From positions 1 through 64,000 of the forward strand of contig JALOCI010000011.1 of NCBI GenBank assembly GCA_023227835.1: a DNA stretch of 64,000 nucleotides. Reading direction: 5' to 3'. Below are positions 50,382-58,469 of the stretch, piece by piece (positions within the stretch are counted from its first letter, which is position 1; each line of letters opens with the position of its first letter). The notes under the pieces were generated by a model. That model searched no databases. It was not told where the DNA came from and worked only from the letters and a program-made list of their open reading frames with translations. The translations under genes and the position numbers were made by a program. This stretch comes from Bacteroidales bacterium. Lineage in GTDB: Bacteria > Bacteroidota > Bacteroidia > Bacteroidales > UBA932.

Positions 50382-52103
50382 ATGGGAAAGGGTCTTGTAA
50401 TATATACTGAGAAGATTAATTGCCAGGACTGTTACAAGTGCATCAAGGTATGCCCTGTCAAATCAATTAAGGTATCGGATTTCAGTGCATCGGTTATAAA
50501 AAATGATTGTGTGTACTGTGGGAAATGTGTAAATGCATGTCCTTCAGGTGCAAAAAGATACAGGCAAGAAGGCGGTGAAATTCTGGAATGGGCGGAACAG
50601 GGCATCCCGATGATTGCATGTCTTGCACCATCTTTCATTGCAGACTTTAATGGAATAGAATTCACGGCATTGCTAAAATCTCTTTATTGCCTGGGTTTTA
50701 CAGGCGTTTCAGAAACGGCACTGGGAGCAGATCTTGTTGCCAGAAAAACAAATGAGTACCTTTTGTCATCTAAAACCGACAAGGTAATTGCAACTTGTTG
50801 CCCCACAGTTGTAAACTATATAAAAATTTACAAGCCTGAATATGAAAAGTATCTTGCACCTATAGTATCACCTATGGTTGCACATGCCAGACTTTTGAGA
50901 AGCTGTGGATACACCGGAGAAAAATTGGTGTTTATAGGACCCTGTCTCTCAAAAAAGCAGGAGAGCGATCTCTATGAAGATGAGATAGACGCTGTTATAA
51001 CCTTTAATGAGTTTAGGGATATGCTTGATGATCAGGGAGTTTATTTTTCTGATATGGAGAAAGTTACGCTTCCTGATGGATTTGTAATAGGCGCATCGGA
51101 CAGAGCCGGTTTGTTTCCTGTAGATAGTGGTATGATAAGTACAATGTGTAAGGATGTTGAACCCGTTGATGCAAATTATATGTGTTTCTCCGGAATGAAT
51201 CAGGTAATGGAGGTCTGTTCGGGAATTTCATCATGGAACCCGTCCAAACGTGTATTCATTGAATTGATGGCATGTGACGGAGGGTGTGTAAAGGGACCTG
51301 CTACATCTAAAGAGCAGGGTATTGCTGCGAAACGTAACAAGCTGCTCACCGAGTATGACATATTCAAGCGTTCCGGTCTGGCTGTTTCAATCCCCGCTGT
51401 CGATGTTGATCTTTCCAATGAGAAATATAAGGTGCCATACAAGATAAACTGTACATACAGCGAGCAAGAGATACAACAAATGTTATATTCAATGGGCAAA
51501 TTGACAAAGGCCGATGAACTAAACTGCTCGGGATGCGGATATGACAATTGCCGTGCTTATGCTGTTGCCATGCTTGACGGAAAGGCAGAGAGAGAGATGT
51601 GCATCTCTCAGATGAGAAAGGAGGCGCAAAATAAAGCTTCAATTCTCTTAAGAAAAATGCCTTATGGAGTTGTTCTTGCTGATGAGAACCTAAAAATAGT
51701 TGATGCAAATGAGAAATTCATTTCAATGGGAGGTGAGGAGCTGGCGATGATTTCAGATGCGCTTGGGGGGCTTGCCGGAGCTGACCTGAGAAAAATAGTA
51801 CCATATCACGGGTATTTCTCCGCTGTGATAGCTAACGGAGCTCAAACCAGTGAGTTTGATATAAGAGAGAACGGTGTTAACCTGCGGCTATCACTTATAA
51901 GTATTCAGCCAAACAAGCTTTTATGCGGGATAGTTCAGAATATGGATGACTCTGCATTGATGAAGGAGATTATCTCAGAGAAAATAGAAGAGGTCATAAG
52001 ACAGAACGCCGAATCTGTTCAAAGAATAGCATATATTTTAGGTGAGAGTGCCTCTTTTACTGAAAGTGTCCTGAAGAGTGTAATCAACAGGCCAAAAAAG
52101 TGA
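50382..52103 (+). CDS. HydS/group C-like sensory [FeFe] hydrogenase with PAS domain
   Basis: This 573-residue cytoplasmic protein has two N-terminal [4Fe-4S] motifs (CQDCYKCIKVCP, CVYCGKCVNACP). An H-cluster domain carries L1 ATCCPTV (C139/C140), L2 GPCLSKKQE (C188) and L3 MACDGGCVKG (C298, C302). Another cluster motif follows (CSGCGYDNC from C382, with a later Cys in EREMC), then a PAS domain (about 415-530) and a short helix. This layout is that of putative H2-sensing group C proteins rather than catalytic ones. The L2 Met-Pro-Cys of catalytic enzymes is Gly-Pro-Cys here. ATG 50382 is used. The SpoIIE phosphatase gene starts 4 bp downstream, making it the likely output. Confidence 0.88.
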   Translation: MGKGLVIYTEKINCQDCYKCIKVCPVKSIKVSDFSASVIKNDCVYCGKCVNACPSGAKRYRQEGGEILEWAEQGIPMIACLAPSFIADFNGIEFTALLKSLYCLGFTGVSETALGADLVARKTNEYLLSSKTDKVIATCCPTVVNYIKIYKPEYEKYLAPIVSPMVAHARLLRSCGYTGEKLVFIGPCLSKKQESDLYEDEIDAVITFNEFRDMLDDQGVYFSDMEKVTLPDGFVIGASDRAGLFPVDSGMISTMCKDVEPVDANYMCFSGMNQVMEVCSGISSWNPSKRVFIELMACDGGCVKGPATSKEQGIAAKRNKLLTEYDIFKRSGLAVSIPAVDVDLSNEKYKVPYKINCTYSEQEIQQMLYSMGKLTKADELNCSGCGYDNCRAYAVAMLDGKAEREMCISQMRKEAQNKASILLRKMPYGVVLADENLKIVDANEKFISMGGEELAMISDALGGLAGADLRKIVPYHGYFSAVIANGAQTSEFDIRENGVNLRLSLISIQPNKLLCGIVQNMDDSALMKEIISEKIEEVIRQNAESVQRIAYILGESASFTESVLKSVINRPKK

Positions 52104-52107
52104 AGTG

Positions 52108-53307
52108 ATGTTAATTTCTGGAAGAGAAGACGGTTTTTTCATAGAAATTGCTTACAGTCAACAGTTCAAAAAAGGACAGATTGTAGCTGGTGATACATTT
52201 ATCTTTAGGAAACATCCGGAGGAGGACAGATTTATTGCGGTCTTATCAGACGGTTTGGGGAGTGGAATAAAGGCTAATGTGCTTAGTACGCTGACCGCAT
52301 CAATGGCTGTTAATTATCGTTTTCAGCATATTCCCCTTGTGGAATCACTTATCAGCATAATGGATACCCTTCCGAAAGACTCTGTAAAGGATATCAGTTA
52401 TGCAACTTGCAGTGTTGTGGAGATTGATTACAGCGGAGAAACACATATAGTTGAATTTGACAATCCGGAATATGTACTTCTTCGTGATTCCAAACACATT
52501 GAGGCAAGGAAGAAAATTCAAAAACTCAAAACAAAACAGGGAGAGAGAATGCTTCTTGAATCCGCTCTTATGCTGTTTAAAGGAGATCGCTTGATTTTTG
52601 TAAGTGACGGTGTTACACAGAGCGGGCTAGGATCCAATCAGCTTCCCTCCGGTTGGGAGAGATCCGGTCTTATAGAATTTGTAAGTGGTTATGTTGTAAA
52701 ACATCCTGAAGTCTCAGCAAAAGATCTCTCCAAGGTTATAATGCAGAAAGCTCTTAACAATGATCTCTTTGAAGCCAAGGATGACATAACCTGCGGTGTC
52801 GTCTATCTCAGGGCTCCCAGAAAAATGCTTATCTGTACAGGGCCTCCTTACAACAAGGAGAGTGATCCGTTTCTGGCTGAACAGTTCGACAACTATCAGG
52901 GAAAGAAGGTTATATGCGGAGGTACTACAGCTCATATCATCGCAAGGGAGCTCAACAGGAAGGTACACGGTGATGACGGACAGAGCAGAAAAAGTAACCT
53001 GCCAACATCAGCAATGATGGAAGGGGCAGACCTTGTGACAGAGGGCATACTTACTCTGGGGCATTTGGCGGATCTTATTCAGTCTCATGGAGATGGAGAG
53101 ATTGCGGACAATTCTCCTTCCGGTGAAATATTGAAGATTATAGCAGAGAGCGATATTATTGAATTCCTTGTCGGTACAAAAATCAATGAAGCGCACTATG
53201 ATCCTTCACTTCCCGTTGAACTGGAGATCCGAAGAAACCTGATAAGGCGTCTTAAAGTCTTGCTGGAAGAAAAGATGATGAAAAAAGTAACTGTAAAATA
53301 TATCTGA
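52108..53307 (+). CDS. SpoIIE/PP2C-type phosphatase with novel C-terminal domain
   Basis: This 399-residue protein has a PP2C/SpoIIE serine phosphatase domain (about 1-230) with metal-binding VAGDTFIF, AVLSDGLGSGIKAN, LIFVSDGVTQ and AKDDITCGVVYL. The last ~165 residues form a separate domain (from about RKMLICTGPPYN, with GKKVICGGTTAHIIAREL and EGADLVTEGILTLGHL) that I do not recognise. It directly follows the hydrogenase-like PAS sensor, so I infer it dephosphorylates a partner in response to H2 or redox state. No STAS anti-anti-sigma or kinase gene is nearby. ATG 52108 is preferred to GTG 52105. Confidence 0.88.
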   Translation: MLISGREDGFFIEIAYSQQFKKGQIVAGDTFIFRKHPEEDRFIAVLSDGLGSGIKANVLSTLTASMAVNYRFQHIPLVESLISIMDTLPKDSVKDISYATCSVVEIDYSGETHIVEFDNPEYVLLRDSKHIEARKKIQKLKTKQGERMLLESALMLFKGDRLIFVSDGVTQSGLGSNQLPSGWERSGLIEFVSGYVVKHPEVSAKDLSKVIMQKALNNDLFEAKDDITCGVVYLRAPRKMLICTGPPYNKESDPFLAEQFDNYQGKKVICGGTTAHIIARELNRKVHGDDGQSRKSNLPTSAMMEGADLVTEGILTLGHLADLIQSHGDGEIADNSPSGEILKIIAESDIIEFLVGTKINEAHYDPSLPVELEIRRNLIRRLKVLLEEKMMKKVTVKYI

Positions 53308-53308
53308 T

Positions 53309-54193
53309 ATGTTTAAGAATAAATATATTCCGCTGTTGGCAGTGATGCTCTCCTTGAGTATACCATCGTACTCCCAGGAAGTCAGGGATCTTCTTCCCGA
53401 ATGGACATTTACTAAAGGAATTGAAGGACCATCTTTCGATAAAAAAGGAGTACTGTATGCCGTCAATTTTTCTGAGCAGGGAACCATAGGCGCTGTGGAC
53501 ATTTCAGGGAAAGCCTCATTATATGTAAGACTTCCCGAAGGATCGGTCGGGAACGGTATAAGGTTTGACAAAGCAGGAAATATGTATATAGCCGATTATA
53601 CGAAACATAATATTCTGAAGGTAAATCCAACGACAAAAGAGATAGTGGCGTTTGCACATGAGTCTTCAATGAACCAACCTAATGACATAGCCATTTCTCC
53701 TGTAACAGAGATTATTTATGCAAGTGATCCGAATTGGAAAGAGTCCACAGGGAAACTTTGGATGGTAGACAGAAAAGGTAAGGCGCGCCTTTTAGAGGAG
53801 AATATGGGAACCACTAATGGCATCGAAGTTAGTCCTGACGGCAAAAATTTATATGTAAACGAATCCGTGAGTCGTATAATATGGAGATATGACATAACAC
53901 CTGCCGGTACTGTCGCCAACAAGAGGCTGTTCATAAAATTTGACGATTTCGGTATGGATGGGATGCGTTGTGATAAATGGGGCAACCTTTTTGTCACAAG
54001 ACACGGAAAGGGGGCGGTAGTGATACTCTCACCAAAAGGGAAATTACTTAAAGAGATCCCATTGAAGGGGAAACTCTGTTCTAACATAGCTTTGAAAATA
54101 AAGGGGAAAAAGGTAGATGCCTTCGTTACAATGGCAGACAGAGGCTGTTTTGAATATTTTACAATTAATTATAATGAATATGGAAAAAAATAA
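53309..54193 (+). CDS. SMP-30/gluconolactonase-like exported beta-propeller protein
   Basis: This 294-residue protein has a signal peptide (about 1-23, ending SIPSYSQ) and a six-bladed propeller of the SMP-30/gluconolactonase/LRE type (GPSFDKKGVLYAVNFS, GNGIRFDKAGNMYIADY, MNQPNDIAISP, GTTNGIEVSPDGKNLYVNES, GMDGMRCDKWGNLFVTRHG). Asn and Asp residues at the central cavity suggest a divalent-metal lactonase. Its substrate and its relation to the upstream sensor genes are unknown. It starts one base after the SpoIIE stop and overlaps the hemerythrin gene at its end. Confidence 0.88.
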   Translation: MFKNKYIPLLAVMLSLSIPSYSQEVRDLLPEWTFTKGIEGPSFDKKGVLYAVNFSEQGTIGAVDISGKASLYVRLPEGSVGNGIRFDKAGNMYIADYTKHNILKVNPTTKEIVAFAHESSMNQPNDIAISPVTEIIYASDPNWKESTGKLWMVDRKGKARLLEENMGTTNGIEVSPDGKNLYVNESVSRIIWRYDITPAGTVANKRLFIKFDDFGMDGMRCDKWGNLFVTRHGKGAVVILSPKGKLLKEIPLKGKLCSNIALKIKGKKVDAFVTMADRGCFEYFTINYNEYGKK

Positions 54194-54608
54194 GAAGATA
54201 GTGTGGGGAAATTCTCTCTCAATAGGGAACATGGAGATTGACAACGATCATAAACGTATAATTGATATCTACAACCAACTCCTTGACCTTAATGAAGGAG
54301 ATAATTTTACCTTATCTGAATTTGCAAGAATCCTTTCGGAGATGACTGATTACAGTTTGAGGCATTTCCAACGTGAGGAAAACTATATGCTGAATCTTTC
54401 GTATCCAAGTTATGAACAGCATGTCGGCTTTCATAAGGACTACATATATAAAGTGGCAATGTTCAATGTTAACCTTATGAGTAACACCCCGCCCTCTCCG
54501 CAGACAGTGTTGAATTTTCTTTATGAGTGGTGGAACTTTCACATTATGAGGAAGGATATGGAGTATGAAAACTTTAAATCTGATAACGATTATAAGGTAG
54601 ATTATTAA
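54174..54608 (+). CDS. Bacteriohemerythrin
   Basis: This protein of about 144 residues is a single-domain hemerythrin that binds O2 at a diiron site. All ligand motifs are visible: IDNDHKRI (H), LRHFQREENYM (HxxxE), HVGFHKDY (HxxxH) and FHIMRKDMEY (HxxxxD). The start is ATG 54174 or 54180, 14-20 bp inside the end of the SMP-30-like gene, so it is translationally coupled to the HydS-SpoIIE operon. It could buffer O2 near oxygen-sensitive hydrogenases or sense O2. Confidence 0.9.
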   Translation: MNMEKNKKIVWGNSLSIGNMEIDNDHKRIIDIYNQLLDLNEGDNFTLSEFARILSEMTDYSLRHFQREENYMLNLSYPSYEQHVGFHKDYIYKVAMFNVNLMSNTPPSPQTVLNFLYEWWNFHIMRKDMEYENFKSDNDYKVDY

Positions 54609-54621
54609 AAAATTAAAAAGT

Positions 54622-55491
54622 ATGGAAAGAAAATCCGCAAACATTGAGACCCTTACTTCAGATTATATCAGAAGTTTGATGAGGAGGCGTAAAGCAGACA
54701 CGCACAAGGGTGATTACGGGCACGCAATGCTTATCGGCGGTTCATACGGAATGATGGGAGCTGCTGTGCTGGCTTCTAGAGCATGTATGAGGTCCGGCGC
54801 AGGATTATTGACAGCACATATACCTGTATGCGGTTATCAGATTATGCAGACTACTGTTCCAGAAGTAATGTGTAGTGTTGATTCGTCTCACAGCTTTTTT
54901 TCAGCTACGCCTCCACTTGATAAATATGACGCTCTGGCAATAGGTCCGGGACTGGGTATGCATCAGGATACTGTAAGGGCAATTGAGGTCTTATTGAGAT
55001 CAAAACCGGCCAACTTGATTGTTGATGCCGATGCTATCAATATTCTTGCAAAAAACAGAGAGTTACTCCGGCTTTTGCCTGAGGGAACTATTTTCACTCC
55101 TCATAAAATGGAATTTTCCAGATTGATTGGAGAGGAGGTCACCGAAGCTAACAAGAGACAACTACAGTCCGACTTTTCCCGGAAATACTCTGCAGTTGTT
55201 GTTCTTAAAGGATATGGCACTACAATCACATCTCCAGACGGACGGCTCTTTGTTAATCCGACAGGGAATCCGGGTATGGCAACCGCAGGGAGCGGAGATG
55301 TCCTTACAGGAGTATTGCTGGCTCTTCTAGCGCAGGGCTATCCTCTGGCTGAGGCAGCCTGTATAGGTGTATATCTGCACGGACTGGCAGGTGATATTGC
55401 CGCGGATGAAATAGGAGAGATATCACTGATGTCCGGAGATTTGATTGAATACCTTCCGGATGCTTTCAGAGAGATGATATCAGCTGTTTAA
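54622..55491 (+). CDS. nnrD: ADP-dependent NAD(P)H-hydrate dehydratase
   Basis: This 289-residue ribokinase-fold enzyme repairs hydrated NAD(P)H. It shows HKGDYGHAMLIGGSYGMMGA, LAIGPGLGMHQDT, VDADAINIL, TPHKMEFSRL and NPGMATAGSGDVLTGVL. Only the C-terminal YjeF-type domain is present; the epimerase half (NnrE) is not fused, unlike in many bacteria. It lies 13 bp after the hemerythrin gene and may share its transcript. Its 3' end overlaps the convergent DUF456 gene by 26 bp. Confidence 0.94.
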   Translation: MERKSANIETLTSDYIRSLMRRRKADTHKGDYGHAMLIGGSYGMMGAAVLASRACMRSGAGLLTAHIPVCGYQIMQTTVPEVMCSVDSSHSFFSATPPLDKYDALAIGPGLGMHQDTVRAIEVLLRSKPANLIVDADAINILAKNRELLRLLPEGTIFTPHKMEFSRLIGEEVTEANKRQLQSDFSRKYSAVVVLKGYGTTITSPDGRLFVNPTGNPGMATAGSGDVLTGVLLALLAQGYPLAEAACIGVYLHGLAGDIAADEIGEISLMSGDLIEYLPDAFREMISAV

Positions 55492-55969
55492 TTACAGGCA
55501 GGGAGTATTTAAAGTAGTAGAACAGCATAATACCTGAGACTATAAGCTTTAATCCCACTCCCAAAAGGAATCCGAAAAAAGAGCCCAATCCTGCACGAAG
55601 AGCCTTGCTGCCTGATGAACCTCCCAGCATCTCGCCAAGAACAGCTCCGGCGAACGGACCGGCTATAATGCCTATAGGTCCAAGAAAGAAGCCTACTATC
55701 AATCCGATAGTAGCTCCCCATGTACCATATTTTGTACCTCCGAACCTTTTAGTACCCCAGGCAGGAATCACATAATCAAGGACGGTTACAACAATTGTAA
55801 GCACAGCCATAGTAAGCAGCAAACTGCTGCTTAGATCCGCCCCTTTCGTAAAGTGAACCAGAAGGAGAGCGATGAAAGAGAGTGGCGGTCCGGGGATTAC
55901 GGGAAGAAAACATCCTAAAATTCCTGCAAAAGCAAAGAAAAAGCCCAGTATAATCAATATAGTATCCAT
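55466..55969 (-). CDS. DUF456 membrane protein
   Basis: This 167-residue protein has about four or five glycine-rich transmembrane helices. The DUF456 signatures are GILGCFLPVIPGPPLSFIALLL, GTKRFGGTKYGTWGATIG and IIAGPFAGAVLGEMLGG. Function unknown. It is a single minus-strand gene between two plus-strand ones and overlaps the end of nnrD by 26 bp. Confidence 0.88.
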   Translation of the reverse strand: MDTILIILGFFFAFAGILGCFLPVIPGPPLSFIALLLVHFTKGADLSSSLLLTMAVLTIVVTVLDYVIPAWGTKRFGGTKYGTWGATIGLIVGFFLGPIGIIAGPFAGAVLGEMLGGSSGSKALRAGLGSFFGFLLGVGLKLIVSGIMLFYYFKYSLPVIKQLISSL

Positions 55970-56031
55970 GGTTCTCTGTTTATGCGAATTTAAACAAATT
56001 TTTCTATCTTGCAGTTACTAAATTCTCAATT

Positions 56032-57606
56032 ATGAAAAGCTTTCGTTTTCTGTTACGTTCAATATTTCTGACCGGCTTTCTGGTCTTGATAACCTCTGCA
56101 ATTTTTGCTCAGGGAATCTCCTCTCATGATATAGACGACCTGGTTGAAAAAACCATGAAATCTTTTAACGTGCCAGGAATTGCAGTTGCAGTTGTAAAAG
56201 ATGACAAAATAGTACACATGAAAGGTTACGGTGTTTCATCAATAATCACAAAAGAGAGAACCGACGAGAATACTCTGTTTGCAATTGCTTCGAACAGTAA
56301 GGCGTTTACTGCTGCAGCTCTTGCAATACTTACAGATGAAGGTAAATTGACATGGGAAACCCGGGTTACTGACATTATCCCCGAGTTCAAGCTATATGAT
56401 CCCTATGTTACAAATGAATTTACAGTCAGAGACCTCCTTACACACAGGAGCGGTCTTGGTCTTGGAGCCGGAGACCTCATGCTTTGGCCAGATGGTTCAT
56501 ATTTCACGTTGAAGGAGATAATTCACAATATGAGATACCTAAAACCTGTCTCGTCATTCAGGACAAAATACGATTATGACAACCTTTTGTATATAGTTGC
56601 GGGAGAGGTGGTGGCTAGAGTCTCCGGAATGAGCTGGGAGGAGTTTGTGGAGAGCAGGATAATGACACCGCTTGGTATGGGCAGGAGTGCTGCATGTTAT
56701 AAAAGATTAAAGGATAAAAGCAATGTGATTGATGCTCATGTACCGGTACAGGGAATCATTCAGAGAGTCCCGATGAGCTTTACCAACGTCGGAAATGCAG
56801 CAGGAGGCATTTTTACCAGTGTGTCAGATTTGAGTAAATGGGTGATGATGCAACTCAATGGCGGTAAATATGGGAAGGATTTGTCCAAAAGTATCTTTTC
56901 GCAGAAAACAGCAAGAGAGATGTGGTCTCCGCAGACAATCATCCCCGCAGGAGGATCCGGTTATAAGACGAATTTTTCCGCATATGCCCTGGGCTGGAGG
57001 GTAAATGACATCAATGGTTTCAAGCAGGTTTCGCACACCGGCGGATTAAGCGGCGTAGTAACTCAGGTTACCATGATTCCTGAACTGAAGCTAGGTATAA
57101 TTGTACTGACCAATCAGCAGGCATCCGGAGCCTTTGTTGCCATAACAAATACTATTAAGGACAGTTATATCGGAGTGTACGGAAGAGACAGATTGAAGGA
57201 AACATTGGAGGCAACCGTATCGAATCTCTCTGAAGCACATCACGTTGTCAGCAAGGTCTGGGCAAAGGTTGCCAACTCTTCGAAATTTGCTCCGGGGGAG
57301 GTGATGCTCAGAAGCTATGAGGGTAAATATAAAGATAACTGGTTTGGTAATGTGAATATTACTCTTGAAAACGGGGAACTGAGATTTTCGTCTGAAATGT
57401 CACCTTTGTTAAAAGGTGTGCTATGCTATTACTTAGACAATACTTTTGTTGTCAAATGGGATGAAAGAAGCTTTGACGCGGATGCATTCATTCACTTCAG
57501 CAAGGATTTTGAGGGTAATCCGAATGGGTTTGTTATGAAAGCCATCTCTCCGGAGACAGATTTCAGCTACGATTTTCAGGATCTTGATTTTGTGAGAGTC
57601 AAGTGA
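56032..57606 (+). CDS. Serine hydrolase, class C beta-lactamase type, with DUF3471 tail
   Basis: This 524-residue exported protein has a signal peptide (about 1-24, ending IFAQ) and a beta-lactamase/transpeptidase-like domain with SNSKAFTA (SxxK), a YDYDN segment (YxN) and SHTGGLSG (KTG equivalent). It ends in a ~110-residue beta domain of the DUF3471 type (YEGKYKDNWFGNVNITLENG). It may hydrolyse peptides or esters in the periplasm. It is not a close copy of the hydrolase at 47841. A near-consensus TATCTTGC lies shortly upstream. It overlaps the convergent DUF5672 gene by 8 bp. Confidence 0.9.
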   Translation: MKSFRFLLRSIFLTGFLVLITSAIFAQGISSHDIDDLVEKTMKSFNVPGIAVAVVKDDKIVHMKGYGVSSIITKERTDENTLFAIASNSKAFTAAALAILTDEGKLTWETRVTDIIPEFKLYDPYVTNEFTVRDLLTHRSGLGLGAGDLMLWPDGSYFTLKEIIHNMRYLKPVSSFRTKYDYDNLLYIVAGEVVARVSGMSWEEFVESRIMTPLGMGRSAACYKRLKDKSNVIDAHVPVQGIIQRVPMSFTNVGNAAGGIFTSVSDLSKWVMMQLNGGKYGKDLSKSIFSQKTAREMWSPQTIIPAGGSGYKTNFSAYALGWRVNDINGFKQVSHTGGLSGVVTQVTMIPELKLGIIVLTNQQASGAFVAITNTIKDSYIGVYGRDRLKETLEATVSNLSEAHHVVSKVWAKVANSSKFAPGEVMLRSYEGKYKDNWFGNVNITLENGELRFSSEMSPLLKGVLCYYLDNTFVVKWDERSFDADAFIHFSKDFEGNPNGFVMKAISPETDFSYDFQDLDFVRVK

Positions 57607-58396
57607 GATTGATAAATCTCTTCCAGAATTTTTGAAACTTCGGTTTTGAGAAACCATGGCAACAGAAAGGGAGTCGCCCGTTGTTAAGACGGAGACATTC
57701 GCCGGGGTTCATATCAAAAGCAAAGGAGAGAGCCTCAGAGAATCCGGGCTTGTATAATTTTCCGTCAGTGCCGTTTCCGGGAGCGCGGAACCAATATACA
57801 TCCTCATTGTACAAGGAGCTTTTTCCCAATCTGGATACATAAAGGTCAATGTTCTCTTTGTCTGAGAGTGCGGTATTGTGAAAAACAACGCTTTTTCTAA
57901 GTGATACGCCACCATTTCCTACCTGATAATACAACTCTGATCTGTCTGGTTTTTCCTGCCATTTATTTATTATCTGCCTCATTTTTACAAATATCTTGTC
58001 TAAATAGGGGAGTGGCTTGGGAGATGGTATCCATGGTGCTCCTATATAGTCATAACCCTTTCCGCACCAATCTTCAAGTTCGTCTTTAAAAACATATCCG
58101 TCTGTTTGATAAAGAAATATATACTCATAATCAAGGAATTTCCCGTAGAAATCTGCCGATAACATAAGTCGGTTATAACCCTTGATATCTGAAAAATAGG
58201 AATCAGTAAAAGAGATTGCCTCTGCACCACGGTACTCCTCCTGTACTTCTGAAATATCCAGACTCTCCGGCTTGACAAAGTATATATCAAACTTATCCTT
58301 CCAGAATTCAAAGCAACGAGAGACGCTCAGCCTGTCAAATTTGCCGAGATTGGTATAGTAGAGCGGTATTACAATTGCGACCAGCTTATTCTTCAT
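57599..58396 (-). CDS. DUF5672 protein, probable glycosyltransferase-like
   Basis: This protein of about 265 residues matches DUF5672 (VAIVIPLYYTN, YIFLYQTDGYVFKDELEDWC, GYDYIGAPWIPSP, QVGNGGVSLRKS, NEDVYWFRAPG). The YQTDGYV and NGGVSLR motifs and the fold suggest a GT-A-like nucleotide-sugar enzyme, as in proteins next to surface-polysaccharide genes, but no such genes are nearby. The ATG at 58396 (MKNKLVA) is used; the longer frame reaches into the mutB terminator. Confidence 0.82.
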   Translation of the reverse strand: MKNKLVAIVIPLYYTNLGKFDRLSVSRCFEFWKDKFDIYFVKPESLDISEVQEEYRGAEAISFTDSYFSDIKGYNRLMLSADFYGKFLDYEYIFLYQTDGYVFKDELEDWCGKGYDYIGAPWIPSPKPLPYLDKIFVKMRQIINKWQEKPDRSELYYQVGNGGVSLRKSVVFHNTALSDKENIDLYVSRLGKSSLYNEDVYWFRAPGNGTDGKLYKPGFSEALSFAFDMNPGECLRLNNGRLPFCCHGFSKPKFQKFWKRFINLT

Positions 58397-58418
58397 ACAA
58401 ACAGATGTTTTTAAAAAT

Positions 58419-58454
58419 AAAGGTCGCCGGAACAATTATTTCAGGCGACCTTTT
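58419..58454 (-). terminator. Terminator of the mutA-mutB operon
   Basis: The arms AAAGGTCGCC (58419-58428) and GGCGACCTTT (58444-58453) form a ten-pair stem with a 15-nt loop, 16 bp after the mutB stop on the minus strand. T-rich sequence follows on that strand. Confidence 0.8.
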
Positions 58455-58469
58455 ATCTATTTAACCGGA

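Noticed and set aside
54622..55491. nnrD considered as part of a full NnrDE fusion
   Set aside because: Only the dehydratase domain is present; no epimerase domain is fused or adjacent.
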